64,000 nucleotides of DNA from Lumbricus rubellus. Its lineage: Eukaryota; Annelida; Clitellata; Crassiclitellata; Lumbricidae. A program made the position numbers and the translations under genes. Positions 1-11,142 of the stretch are shown here, piece after piece. The notes beneath the pieces are model-generated. The model ran no database searches. It worked only from the letters and a program-made list of their open reading frames with translations, and was not told the DNA's origin. The DNA is taken from the NCBI GenBank assembly GCA_945859605.1, contig OX243812.1, positions 45,912,846 to 45,976,845 on the forward strand, written 5' to 3'. How positions within the stretch are numbered: position 1 is the first letter of the stretch; the number at the start of each line of letters is the position of its first letter.

Positions 1-1302
1 GGTGTTACGGATGTCAAGAAATCGGGAGCAACGGTGCAACGTACTGGTGCGTCATCACACCAGCCTACGTGTGATCGACGGGATCGTGGTCGTCAACGTA
101 GAACCGTGGTACAGACAGAGGAATATGATTCCTCAAGTGGAAGTACCGGATATCCTGTGACGTCTGGGCGAGGACGAGACAGAGGAGATATCCGCGAACG
201 ACAACACACACGTGTCAGGCAACGTGTGGGAACGCGGATCGGGGATAACGACGAATCGAGCAACAGTGGTGATTCGTCTGGATCCAGAGTTCCGAGTGTC
301 AGGGTACGTCAACGGGCAGCCAATCAGGCAAGGAACCGGATTCCAGCAGACCGCGGAATCAGGATTAAGCTTGAAAAGTATGATGGAAAGACAGCTATTG
401 CTGCTTTTCTGGCCAAGTTTGAGGTCTGTGCCAGATGCAACCATTGGAGTGATCGCGAGAAGGCTGATCAGCTGATGTGTGCTCTCACAGGGCCTGCGTC
501 ACAATTGTTGTGGGATATGGGCGCACAGCAAGACGTGTCGTGGCAAGCTTTGGTTGAAAAGCTTAAGGACAGGTATGGTTCTGATAATCAAACGAACCTA
601 TACCGAACCAAGCTACGTACCTACCGTCAAGCGCCAGGTGAAACGCTGAGTACGGTTGTTCAAGAAATCAGACGTTTGATGGTACTGGCATATCCCGGTC
701 CGACAAATGAGGTAGTCGAATCGATTGCTTGTGATGCATTCATCGATGCCTTGTTGAATCACGAACTTGCTCAAAAGGTTCGTGAACGGGAACCAGTGGA
801 TCTTGAGGCCGCGTACAAACATGCCGTACGTTTGGAGGCCTACGGTCGTCCGTCAACGTCAGGTGGTGACATGGATCGTAGACTCGGAAGGATCAAGGCT
901 ACCAAGGAGGATCCTCCGATGTCAGGCGCCATGGATCCATCAGGTCAACGGATGTCGGATCTGGAACAGCGGATCGAGATCCTGACCAAGGAACTTGGGC
1001 GACTTACGTCAGGACAAGAGTCAGGTTTCCGGTCGTACAAACCGGGTGACGGATGGAATCGTTCGGGTCAGGCGAACGAAGGTTCCGGATTGCCTGATCA
1101 ACCAATGGGTCAGCAAGGAGAATATCAATTCCGTCGTTGGAAGACAGACGAACGCGTCTGTTTCCTGTGCAAGAGAAAAGGACATATTCGCAGAAATTGT
1201 CCGCAGCTGAAGATGTCAGCTGAACAAGGTCAAGAAAGGAGTGATCAAGACAACACTGAATCTATGTCAAGACAAGCACGGGAGTCATATCGGGATTGTT
1301 AA
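1..1302 (+). CDS. Gag protein of an LTR retrotransposon (5' end outside window)
   Basis: The frame is open from the first base of the window, so the true start lies upstream. The N-terminal part is Arg/Gly/Ser-rich and probably disordered. The middle (about bases 360-850) reads like a retrotransposon capsid (Retrotrans_gag type): a helical region with the LMCALTGPASQLLWD pattern, then a YRTKLRTYRQAPGETL segment and a DAFIDALLNHEL segment. Near the C-terminus (about 1156-1203) is one CCHC zinc knuckle, CFLCKRKGHIRRNC, which in this family binds genomic RNA during particle assembly. A stop follows about 100 bases later. No protease, reverse transcriptase or integrase can be read downstream before the polypurine tract at 2514. 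By family knowledge it would form the cytoplasmic particle. The class assignment is firm, the clade is not. Confidence 0.85.
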   Translation, partial: GVTDVKKSGATVQRTGASSHQPTCDRRDRGRQRRTVVQTEEYDSSSGSTGYPVTSGRGRDRGDIRERQHTRVRQRVGTRIGDNDESSNSGDSSGSRVPSVRVRQRAANQARNRIPADRGIRIKLEKYDGKTAIAAFLAKFEVCARCNHWSDREKADQLMCALTGPASQLLWDMGAQQDVSWQALVEKLKDRYGSDNQTNLYRTKLRTYRQAPGETLSTVVQEIRRLMVLAYPGPTNEVVESIACDAFIDALLNHELAQKVREREPVDLEAAYKHAVRLEAYGRPSTSGGDMDRRLGRIKATKEDPPMSGAMDPSGQRMSDLEQRIEILTKELGRLTSGQESGFRSYKPGDGWNRSGQANEGSGLPDQPMGQQGEYQFRRWKTDERVCFLCKRKGHIRRNCPQLKMSAEQGQERSDQDNTESMSRQARESYRDC

Positions 1303-2513
1303 TCTTGGTGGATGACTTGGATGTTGACGCTTCTCCACAGCTGGTAAATGTCAAGCCACATTTCCGGTGTCTGTATCCGCATCTGAGGGATGGATACGTT
1401 TTCTGTTTCTGGTCCGATGTCTTGTTGTTTGGCATGCATCTTGCTGCGAAGTCCACGCATGCTAGGTCTTGGTTTTTGTACATACGTTTGTCTGTTGTTT
1501 AAGCACTCTTTTACTTATGATTTGCTGACCACTTCTCAGTGGTGGGACTGTCGGTGTGGTTAACGGTTAACTCTTGTGCAAATGATTTTTGAGCTGACTG
1601 TCTTGGTGGATGCTTTGTAGTATTTGCGGGACAGGAGGCGTATGGTAACAGTTCTCTCTGGTTCGGATGAGAGACAAAGTGTTGAAAAGGGTTGGTAGTC
1701 TCGTTCTGCCCGGTGGGCGAGATACCAACAGAGATGGTGGTCGGTGAGCAGATTCTTACCTGGACTAGCTATCGCTACGAGTTAGCGCATGGGCGGGGTA
1801 GTTGAATTCTGTGGTAGTCACCAAGGGTCTGTGATTGAGCACCTTGGCTGTGGGTGAGTCGTCCAGATTCCTGTATACCTGTTTTTGGATCTCTTTACCT
1901 GGCACTTTAATCAAACCTGGGCTAGAGTTGTTTCTGCTACGTAAAAGAAACCCTGGTCCCGAAGCCGATGTTTACATTGAAGACGATACGGTAAAGCGAG
2001 AGAATGGTACGGATAGAGTATACGTGAACTTACACTGACTCTGGGTTGTTTTGCCGGTGAGCAATCTTCCTATTTTTGGTTATTACTGTAGTTAAGTCTG
2101 TTCTCTTCTGATGTTATTAGCGACTGCTAATTGCGGAGGATCGGTTGCTATAGTAGGGATCTATCCTTGATCCGATGTGCCTCTGTGTTTGTTTGTGTTA
2201 GTTGTTGCTTTTAGAGTTGGTACGGAACGAGCCAACCGACGACGCTGGTGGACGTCGTGATCGTGATCGTACGATACGAAGACAGAGCATCTTCATTGCA
2301 TAATGTTGTGTTTGAGTGTGACTGGTGAGCGAATGCGATAATAAACTGAATACATGGTGTGAATGACATGTGTGTGAGTTGTTTCTGTTGATCGGGAGAC
2401 AACGGGTATGTTGTCTCCCAGAACCTAAGTAAGTAGGTTAGCGGACGGGTCCCACGGGGATGGACGGGTCCGTGATAGTTATGTTCGATTATTTCCTACC
2501 GATGCTTCGCATC
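1303..2513 (+). other. Non-coding interval where pol would be expected
   Basis: About 1.2 kb separate the gag stop from the polypurine tract. I see no DSG/DTG protease motif, no YxDD box and no integrase HHCC or DDE pattern in any frame. The open stretches are short; the longest reads about 67 codons (1835-2038) and resembles nothing I recognise. Either pol was deleted or this element never carried it. Confidence 0.55.
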
Positions 2514-2532
2514 AAAAGAAAGAGGGGAAGAG
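2514..2532 (+). promoter_or_regulatory. Polypurine tract before the 3' LTR
   Basis: A run of 19 purines (aaaagaaagaggggaagag) lies immediately before TGTGGCGG, the proposed first bases of the LTR. This is the position and composition of the plus-strand primer of an LTR retrotransposon. Confidence 0.7.
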
Positions 2533-4721
2533 TGTGGCGGACATGCCACAAGAGGTATAAGACAAAAATAACTACTTACCGAGACTTGGCTGGAGTAAGC
2601 ATGACTCTCGTTGGGTAGCCTTTTGGCTATGTGTCTTGTACCTGAAACCGGTTTCGTTTTGAGACAGGTTTATAATATTAGGTTTCAGATTCTTCCTATG
2701 GAAGACCAAGTATACTTTTTAGGCCAAAGTATAGAGTGTTATCATGTATTTTGCCGGTGGACTAAGACGTGCCACACGGTGCGCCGCTTATATTGCGGGG
2801 GAAGCGTTTCCGCCGTATGTGCTTAGATTGTTAAAGCGTTTTCTGCTGCGACTTTCTACAGTGATTTCGGTTGTGTTCATCTGTCTCCTACAGTGTGGCT
2901 TGGCCACGTTTGAACGCGACTTTGGCGATCCTTTGTTGAAGCAACGCTAACGTAGTGCGGATTTGCGGCAAGATCTGTCAGGGCTGTGTCTTGTCATCGA
3001 TCGCTGAGATTCGAGCTGCTGAGGCTGCGTGACAGCTCAGGGAAGAATACAGTATTCGTGATACGCCTAGCGGGCGATCGCAGTATTCTGTGAAGGTTCC
3101 GTTGACTGTTGGTTACAGTCTAAGTTACGTGTTCCTTGTGTGTCGTTGTTTCTGTAGAGTTGAGGCGGGTCTCCTCTTTGAAGAACGCGACGGTTGTATC
3201 CTTGTTGGTGGTACCGGGTGGTTCGTGTGTAACTTTTGTATTGCAGGTCCTTGGTGGTGGATAATCGACTGTCTGCCAACCGACATTGGACGCTGTAATC
3301 GGTGTTACTGTTACCGGGTGTTTCTTGCGGAGTTTAGATTGTCTGTCAGCCGACATTGGACTCTCGCTGTGGTGTTAACGATCTTGGTGATCGGTTGTTT
3401 AGATTCTCCGTGTGACTCGTCACTTTCTAGAATCTGTTGCTCACAGTTGAGTAGGGAGTAAGTGGTGGACCAAGAGTCCAGGCAAGCTGAGGGCTTTGCA
3501 AGGTAGTCTTCTTTACGTTACAGTGCTAGATAAGACCAAGTGTTTTGTCAGGGACTTACCACTGAGGTCAGTAACTGTTGAGAGTAAGGGCGATAAGCGC
3601 CATTAGAAAACCTATAAAACAATAGTCTAATTTGTAGACACGGGTTTTCCGTTTACCTGTTCCCCAGGCCTCCCGGCCTTTTATTTTTACCTCGGATCTA
3701 CCGGCGCAGAACAGCATCGCACCACGACGCTCTTGTGAGTTTCCGGCTAAGTGTTTCAGGGGAAATTTACCGGTAGCGGCGGCGTTTGGGCAGCGCGCGT
3801 CGGGAGCTTGGTGCGCGTGAGACAAGGGCTGTTTGGAGCCGCGCGTCAGCCCCGGTCGTTCCAAGTGGTTCACCGGTGGCCAAACTGTTGGTTCCTGCGG
3901 TCTTCTGCCAAGTCGGCGACCCGCGTTTGTCTGTTGGCCTCGGTGTCGGTGGTGAAGGTTCGTGCCGGGAGATCGGGTGAGGCGAGCACCCCGGCAAACG
4001 CCGCGCATCAGCGCGGGCGTCTTGGCTAGTTTCGTGTCGGGAGAGTTTCCGTGTACGGTGACGGAGGGCGACCGTCATTGGCTTCAGTTTCCATCGGGCC
4101 TACGGACCGCCTCCGCCCGTCGGAGTGTCTGTGTGTTAATCGTCACTTGGTGATTGTGTTCAGCACGACGAGTCGGGCATTTGGCCTGAGGGACTGGCCC
4201 TGGTTTCAAGCGATGTGGTCAGCGGGGAAGGAATCGGCAGTATTCCCCAGTGGTGGTGTTGGTTCGGTGGCGGCTCGGTGCCGCGTGATAACTAAAGGGA
4301 GCGATAAGTCGGGTAAGAAGACGGAGACCGCCGTCGCGAGAAGCGGCGCCCGGCGAGGCCGTTCTGCCTGCGGGAACAAGAACCCTGTTTTGAGCGTCGG
4401 TCATCCTTGTGCTCAGGACGTTGCCTACTCGGCGACCGCGGATGAGGCAGAGAGCGGGTCTGACATAGCCGGGCGGGCCAGCCGATCGCAGGCGTCGGTT
4501 TCGGGAGCGTCTTCCCCCAGGAGTAAAGTCGCTGGCGAGGACCACGCAGCGCACAGCGACCCGGGAGTCTCACGGCGTCCTGGTAAGACCGAGTTTCTCC
4601 CGGGCGCTGAAACGGCACCGCTAAGTGATGCCATCGAACCTGAGGGCGATGGGTCGCAGCGGGGCGATAGCCGAAGGAAGGCGCCCGTAGCGTCTGTTGA
4701 CTCACCCCCTGGTACGCCACA
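2533..4721 (+). repeat. Putative 3' LTR (about 2.2 kb)
   Basis: The segment begins TGTGGCG directly after the polypurine tract and the proposed end is CGCCACA, a perfect 7-bp terminal inverted repeat of the TG...CA form. It has a TATA-like cctataaaacaa near 3611 that could be the promoter of the element, and a local duplication around the phrase ccgacattgga (3280 and 3350). It is richer in G+C than the flanking DNA. No long frame in it has a recognisable product; the longest, 4051-4725, is low-complexity Ser/Gly/Arg. The 5' LTR is outside the window, so neither the end nor a target duplication can be confirmed, and the LTR would be unusually long. Confidence 0.5.
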
Positions 4722-4770
4722 GTAGCATACATCGTCTTAGTCCCATCGTCGACCATACAACGATAAGACC

Positions 4771-4811
4771 GTCGTCGTCGTCGTCGTCGTTGTCGTCGTC
4801 GTCGTTGTCGG
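4771..4811. repeat. (GTC)n microsatellite
   Basis: Near-pure gtc trinucleotide repeat with two gtt interruptions, 50 bases beyond the LTR end. Confidence 0.9.
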
Positions 4812-6572
4812 AACATAAACAGCCGATTAAAAGTCGTGGACGAAAGCGAGTTGAATATGGTCGTCGATGTAGCCTATATTGCTCTTGGATGCGATTTCAA
4901 TTAATCTGGATTGACCATGGATAATATGAAAGACATCGTCGCTTGAGATAATTGCTTCGGACATCAATCTGCTGAAGAGTTTAGGACCTACAAATTATGT
5001 ATGCTACACTAATGCCCAAGTTTTGTCGTCATTTCGTTTAATAAGAGATTTATGACTTGTGACGATGTCAAAGGTGTAAGACGGCGACTGATTATGGCGT
5101 AATTTTCTCGTGTATCAATTTCCGATATTTAATATCTGGGTAGGAGCTAGTCAGACGTGAAGCATGTTGTTGACGAGGTTGCTGTTATCTGCAAATTAAT
5201 TCTGATACAGTGGAATGAAATCGAGACGCACGCATGGATAATTGACTGGCACTGATCATATTCTGCTAAGATGGAATTAGGTCGCGAACTAGGAACTGAT
5301 TGAGAACTCAATGAGGAATTATCTGTTCAAATAAAAAAGCTACTGTCTTCTACAAAGAATGCTGAACAGTAGTACATATGTAGATCAAATTTGTTAGAAT
5401 ATTATGACATAAATTAAAGAACAAGGCCATGTAATTATAATTCTAGTCATTTAAATGTGACTTAACAACTCTGTAGCCTACCTCTGAAACTATCGGCAAT
5501 TTAAAACTTTATTACGGCAGTTAATTATGCATTTTAGCTTTTTTTAATAAAACTGATTTATGATCAAGAGACTGACGTTCGTCCTTTCTGTCAACTTATT
5601 TAGCTACACACTAGTGCGTAGGCCTACTACACGCAACACAAGCAATAATTAATTAAATTAATTTTTTTAATTGAAACACCTTTAAAATTCGGCACAATAA
5701 TAGGCCTAGTAGAGAGATGAATCCTACTATTAGCAAAGATCTTAGAGTCTTCGAAGACTTTAAAATCTTTGGTATTAGAGCCTACACGGAGGGCAAAAAA
5801 TAACGGATTTATTTAAACAAAGGAAATCGGCAACTATGGCAATTGATAAAGTCTTGTTGATTATTAAAAGCGAGCAAGGTTTTGTTCGAGAAATGATGAG
5901 GACGTGACAAGCGACGACCTGCAGGACGAGAGAGGACGTGACTGACTCTGAAGAGAGTTGAAGCAATCATTCAATGCGATGGAATCAGAGGATTCGATTT
6001 TATTAGAATTATGCCAACAAATTCCAAGGAGAATCAGACGCCATATTGCAACATATAAACATAGATAGGCCTATAGGCTATTTATAGAGTCTATAGTTGA
6101 ATTAGACATTCGCTTAAAGAAATGGTTGGGTTAATTGCACGAATAAAAACTGGTCCAGTGATGGACGAACGAACTCAAGGTCTATATGCTTCCGATAGTT
6201 CATCTTCAAAATTAGGCTGCATAATGCATGTAATTATGGCCCATAGGGCTTATAGACCCATATTGTGACGCACTGAATGTGAGCAAGAGATAACCTATAG
6301 ATCAGAAATATTGTAAAGTTCGTCGCTATAGGCTACTGCGAAATTCTGATTCTAGGTTGGTTAATAGCTAATTATAATTTTCTGTAGGATCCTAATGCAG
6401 CCAAGGCTGCTTTGGCCGGTTATACAGCACAATTAAGTGTTTATGGAAACAAATTCTTATAGTGCCGTATCGTAGGCTATTTTATATCATCGCACAATGC
6501 ACACTGCTATGCTAGAATAACAGGACACGTGTACGGCAAACATTGCTAAACAGAACTGTCATTCCAAGGATC
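4812..6572. other. AT-rich interval without a recognisable gene
   Basis: About 1.8 kb of AT-rich DNA with several TAGGCCTA-type palindromes (5618, 5702). I looked here on the minus strand for the next exon of the ion-channel gene (the W-x-P-D-I-x-L-Y-N region) and did not find it. This is probably intron 3 of that gene if the gene continues leftward. Confidence 0.4.
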
Positions 6573-6580
6573 TTCAAAAG

Positions 6581-7373
6581 TAGGGTTACCATGCGTCCGG
6601 GTTTCCCCGGACATGTCCTCTTTTTTGGCCCCTGTCCGGGGCGTCCGGGCTGCTTTCGAGAAATATGGCTTTTGTCCGGGTTTTCCCCGCTTGTCCTCTG
6701 ATCGATCGATCTTACCTAATTTTCGGAAAGGTAAGTCTTTTCCGTGTTATATACTATTCCGTTTCGTGAACTAAACGCGCGTTCCAGCAAAATTTAGGTT
6801 AATGGTATGGTCCGTATGGATGCCATTGGACTTCCGGTTCCTGAGGCGGTTTTTAAAACCCATAAATATGACGCTGTGTAGGCCTACACTGTACAAAATG
6901 ATAATGGTATTAAAGTAAAATAATTAATTTTTTCAAATTCACGAAAAAATTGACAAAACAAAATGCCGAAACGTAAGTGTTTATTTGCAGACGCACTGAA
7001 AGCCCAATGCACAGGTTTTTGTCAGCAGCCAGCCTAACTTGTTGAAATCCATCAGTTTTTTGGCTGAGCCCCAAGCGCAGTCTATGGTAAGTAAGTACGT
7101 AAATAAGAAATTCACTGTTTTTTTCTGTGTACAGTCAGTGACAGACTGGCAGTAATGTAATGTGTACTGAACTGAAGTACTGAACACTCACTCAATAATG
7201 TTTAAATTGAAACCATGTGCAATAAGAACAATATTTTGTGTAGTTTAATGGGTTTTTTTACAACACTTAACATTGGTGTAGCACTATATTAAGCTAGGAG
7301 CGCGGTACGAGATGGTAACCGGATGAACATTTTATGTGTCCTCTTTTTCATCTGAGCACTTATGGTAACCCTA
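6581..7373. mobile_element. Non-autonomous hAT-like transposon (TIR TAGGGTTACCAT)
   Basis: The ends TAGGGTTACCAT and ATGGTAACCCTA form a 12-bp perfect terminal inverted repeat. The 8-bp duplication TTCAAAAG flanks it at 6573-6580 and 7374-7381. An 8-bp duplication with this type of TIR is typical of the hAT superfamily. The left part is a run of gtccggg/ccccgg motifs. No transposase is visible in its 793 bases, so it depends on an enzyme supplied elsewhere. Confidence 0.85.
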
Positions 7374-7455
7374 TTCAAAAGTCTTTCACCTGTATTGATT
7401 GATCCTAAATATTTTAGTGATAATTTCGCAGAATTTAGTGCCCTGTAACACAAAT

Positions 7456-7888
7456 TATCAGAGTCAATAAGTTCACTTACCAGTATCAGCACAAGGTATC
7501 AGAGTCAATAAGTCACTTACCAGTATCAGCACAAGGTATCAGAGTCAATAAGTTCCCTTACCAGTATAAGCACAAGGTATCAGAATCATTAAGTTCACTT
7601 ACCAGTATCAGCACAAGGTATCAGAGTCAATAAATTCACTTACCAGTGTCAGCACAAGGTATCAGAGTCAATAAATTCACTTACCTGTATCAGCACAAGG
7701 TATCAGAGTCAATAAGTTCACTTACCTGTATCAGCACAATGTATCAGAGTCAATAAGTTCACTCACCAGTATCAACACAAGGTATCAGAGTCAATAAGTC
7801 ACTTACCAGTATCAACACAAGGTATCAGAGTCAATACATTCATTTACCAGTATAAGCACAAGGCATCAGAGTCAATAAGTCACTTACC
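7456..7888 (-). repeat. 40-41 bp minisatellite built from an exon 3/5' splice-site junction
   Basis: Eleven units begin at about 7459, 7500, 7540, 7581, 7622, 7663, 7704, 7745, 7787, 7827 and 7867. Read on the minus strand, each unit contains GATACTG followed by GTAAGT or a close variant, which are the last bases of exon 3 and its donor site. Eight of eleven units keep GTAAGT exactly; the others read GTAAGG, GTGAGT and GTAAAT, and all keep GT. The rightmost unit is the genuine end of exon 3 at 7888. The array therefore grew by tandem duplication of a real exon-intron boundary. Confidence 0.9.
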
Positions 7889-7932
7889 AGTATCAGCAGA
7901 CCGGTCGTCGTAAAGACTTGACTCCGTATGTC
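7888..7932 (-). CDS. nAChR-like ligand-gated channel, exon 3 (45 bp)
   Basis: On the minus strand the acceptor ttttgttgtgcag precedes a 45-bp exon that ends at CTG before GTAAGTG. Both junctions are phase 0. It encodes DIRSQVFTTTGLLIL. In nicotinic receptor genes exon 3 is also 45 bp, phase 0, and encodes a D-x-x-N-Q-x-x-T-T-N-x-W-L segment in the extracellular ligand-binding domain (loop D). The D, Q and TT positions match. The usual Trp of loop D, a ligand-contact residue, is Leu here, so the subunit is divergent or is not a classical acetylcholine-binding partner. Its donor is the founder of the tandem array to its left. Confidence 0.75.
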
Positions 7933-8161
7933 CTGCACAACAAAATGCGAATTATCATTTTCACATGAATTAAAATCCCATCCAATTTGAAAAAGGAAAG
8001 CTTGGATGCATTAGATGACGACGAAACGGTTGTATTGAATGGTGACCATGATCAACACAGTTGTGGCCAGAGGAATTCCCAGGGGACCTTGGGATACTTT
8101 AGGTTAAAAAATTAATGGGAGTAAATTCACGAGTGGAATACAATTAGAAACCCAAAGAGAA

Positions 8162-8449
8162 CAGGGCCGGATTAAGGCATGTTCAACATGTTCGACCGAA
8201 CAGAGGGCCCCGCACTTTAGGGGCCCCCACACATGCGGAGGAAACATTTTGAGGACAAAATTTGTATATTCTGACAAAATTTCGACCAGACCACTAAAAA
8301 AAGTCATAAGCTGTTTTTGGCAGAGAAAAATCGGAATATTCTAAAGAAATTTTGACCAAACCACTAAAAAAGGTCACAAGATATATTTTTCGATCAAAGA
8401 TCCCTCTAACATTTCCGAACAGAGCCCCGCATTTCTTAATCCGGCCCTG
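8162..8449. mobile_element. hAT-like MITE (TIR CAGGGCCGGATTAAG)
   Basis: 288-bp element with ends CAGGGCCGGATTAAG and CTTAATCCGGCCCTG and an exact 8-bp duplication AAAGAGAA on both sides (8154-8161, 8450-8457). Inside is a twice-repeated phrase (gacc..accactaaaaaa.gtca). It has no coding capacity. It sits in intron 2 of the channel gene, 36 bases from the exon 2 donor at 8485. Confidence 0.9.
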
Positions 8450-8484
8450 AAAGAGAATCCATTGTTTCAACAGATTAATCTTAC

Positions 8485-8651
8485 CAGGTCTTTGATGTGC
8501 ATCAGTGAAAACTGAATGGCAACGGTGACAGTCGATGACGAGTTAAGGACAGGACGAGCGAACTGGTTGTAGTTGACGAATAGAACTTCTAGCAACTGCT
8601 CTTCGTCTGAACTCTTCCGATGTGGAACCAGCGCATCTGCTGGAGCTGCTG
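8485..8651 (-). CDS. nAChR-like ligand-gated channel, exon 2 (ligand-binding domain start)
   Basis: The exon is bounded by the acceptor ggttctttccag and the donor CTG/GTAAGA. It is 167 bp, phase 1 to phase 0. It encodes a segment with EEQLLEVLFVNYNQFARPVL followed by NSSSTVTVAIQFSLMHIKDL. This matches the start of the Cys-loop receptor extracellular domain: the first helix (LL..L...YN...RPV.N) and the first beta strand (V.V...L). NSS is a possible N-glycosylation site. It joins exon 1 in phase 1 and exon 3 in phase 0, as in nicotinic receptor genes. By family knowledge the product is a pentameric cation channel in the plasma membrane. The channel-forming exons are not in the window, so subunit type and ion selectivity cannot be judged. 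Confidence 0.85.
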
Positions 8652-9808
8652 CTGGAAAGAACCGAATTGGTTTGACAAGACAACGACAACAAAAGTCATG
8701 AGTCGCATCACCTGAACTTACTTGTCTCATTTTCGCCTTCCTTTTTTCAATGGGGTTTCAACCATAATTAATTTATGTCAAGAAGCGCCGCGAACTAAGG
8801 TCACCTTAATTTGCTAAGCCAATGGAAAGCAACCAGCAGAGAATAAAATAACGAAACACGACGGAGAAAAAAGCATAGGCCTCTAATTAAAAATATTAAT
8901 GTCATTAATTTAATGAACATTTAACATTGAACATTTAATGTTCAGTCCTATGAAGACGGAAGCTTAAACTTGCTAAGCAGTTGGATAATGCCATCATGGC
9001 ATAATGGCATCATGCTCGTCCGTGATTGCCAATGCATGGCAATATTGTTGTCTACTAAAAAATAGATGTCTGTTAGTTCCTGTTCGAGACATTGAGTGAA
9101 AAACACTTGCAGTCCAGTCTCCTTATCTCCTTATCCAACTTTATTGTCTAATATTCTTCCTCTAAAACTCGGAGTTTTGTCACCAAGAAACATTTGTACA
9201 CGCATATCTAGTATCCTGGTTTGATCGACTTAAATTACCTACGAAGACCTATACCGGTCTACGGACGTTTAAGCTGAACGGAATTGTGGGACTAGAGACT
9301 TATCTGAGGATATATATTACATAAGAGATGGGATAGATTTCATCACAAATGCCGTTGCGATGGTTCACTGTGGCATGGGAGAAATGTTTTTATTTAGCCG
9401 TATTGTAAAAAGGTAAGTAGCCTAAACACCTTATAAATTGTGTCAATTGTTTTAGATGCTGCTGGTGTAGTTATCTCCATAATTATGATAAATTGTCACT
9501 GCATTCATTATAAGTTCAGTCGCTCAAAAGGTCAAACTCTGTTTTCCGAATGCTGAACTTCAACGTAAGCAGGAACATTGCAGGAACATTGCAGTGATTT
9601 GCAGACATCGTAACGCAATAGGTTTGGATAGATAAATTAGAAGAGAACAAAAAACGCAGATAAATCACGCGAGACGGAACGAAAAAGGCGCAGAGCAGAG
9701 AACAAAATAGATAACACTCTTGGGATTTTTCAAGTCGAAAACAAAAGCAAGGATGAGCCGAGTAGGTTCAGAATGTCCTAATGGATGCATGCCCTGCTGA
9801 TCTCTGTA

Positions 9809-10243
9809 CATGGGCGCCCGCAGAAAATTTTGCAGGAGGGGGCAAAAATTTTACGCTGGTCACGGTTGAATTTTTCAGTGACAAGAGCATGAAAAATACA
9901 GCGCTGGAAATTAAAAACACGGGTATTTTTCAAAAAGGTTTCTTAATGCAAATTTCTCAGTGTCATTTTGCGTATTATTTTTAATATGAATAGTTTCCTA
10001 AGTGCGAAAAATTTGTTAAAAATTCAAAAGTAGATGATGAAAAGTAGGTCCATGAAATATTTATTTTTATAGAGATTTCTAAACGTAAATTTATGACATT
10101 TCACTGTGTGTGTATCATTCGTATCATTAGTGTTTTAATGCGAAGAAATTAGTTAAAAACTCAAAAGTAGTAGTTAGAAAAATAAGTGTCACTTTTCCAG
10201 GGGGGGCAAGTGCCCCCCTTGCCCCTATGTGCGGACGCCCATG
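9809..10243. mobile_element. Short inverted-repeat element (TIR CATGGGCG-CCGCA)
   Basis: Ends CATGGGCGCCCGCA and TGCGGACGCCCATG are inverted repeats with one mismatch. The interior holds a G/C-rich subterminal block (gggggggcaagtgcccccc) and a diverged internal duplication (gaaaaatttgttaaaaattcaaaagtag-like, twice). I could not find a convincing target duplication. The ends resemble those of the element at 57474-57850. It lies in intron 1 of the channel gene. Confidence 0.65.
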
Positions 10244-11059
10244 ATGGCAAAGGATGAGAGCTAACCTATAATTCCTCTTCAGCGAGAAGATTTGATTGGT
10301 TCTTGAACTGACAGAAATAATATGATTTTGTCCTTTCTGTCGATATTTTGCGTGCAACGTTAGCATCCAACTCAGAATTAAGCACGTACTCATAGCAACG
10401 CACAACTTGACATAATTATTTAGTGAACCAGACAGAGAGATAGAATAATGGCAAATATCGTCGGTGCGAGGAGGTCGGCGAGTCAGATTGCATCGCGGCA
10501 TATTATTTCATAATGGATCTGGCGCAGAATCGAGCAGATAGGCCCGATGCATGCATACATGTAGAGTAGGCTACCTCTATTCTCCGCTTGGATAGACTAG
10601 AAAATCGGTTCATTGCGGCTGTTGTAATCATCAGCATTGTTGTGCTCAAGTACAATGACATGCATTCAGGAATTGTAATAGCTTCAGAATAGCAATAGGG
10701 CCTACACGCTAAAGAACATTCGAATCCGATAGCCGTCGTCAGAAAGCCAAGCTGCTTGATAAGCACCGAACAACTACACCATACATATTTATCTTCAAAA
10801 TAACCCTGATTATAACTATCAGTATTATTATTGCCACTGTGATCATATGCGACATAGTCGTTGTCATCGTCATTGACACCATCAATATCATCATTTCCAT
10901 TATCATCATCTTCATAATTCTATCCTATTCAGAGAGTGCAACTGGTATCGCTAATACATCGCCGAAATCTTAATTATCATCCTAGGTGCCTATCTTCAAA
11001 TGACTGCCAACTTCGTTTGTATCTTATATTCTTCCTGGATTTCAATATCACCATCGCTA

Positions 11060-11070
<11 letters not shown>

Positions 11071-11134
<64 letters not shown>

Positions 11135-11142
11135 CCATCATC
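11071..11142. repeat. (ATC)n microsatellite, left half
   Basis: Long near-pure atc repeat, split from its right half (12731-12852) by the transposon at 11143-12730. Confidence 0.95.

Noticed and set aside
3568..4816. Several overlapping long frames on both strands
   Set aside because: This stretch is G+C-rich, so stops are rare; the translations are Ser/Arg/Gly-rich and without motifs. It is better explained as LTR sequence.
4812..6572. Next exon (exon 4) of the nAChR-like gene
   Set aside because: I searched the minus strand for a W-x-x-D-I-x-L-Y-N-type coding segment and saw none; it is probably outside the window.
7456..7888. Regular array resembling CRISPR repeats
   Set aside because: Units are contiguous without unique spacers, the DNA is eukaryotic, and the array derives from the adjacent exon boundary.
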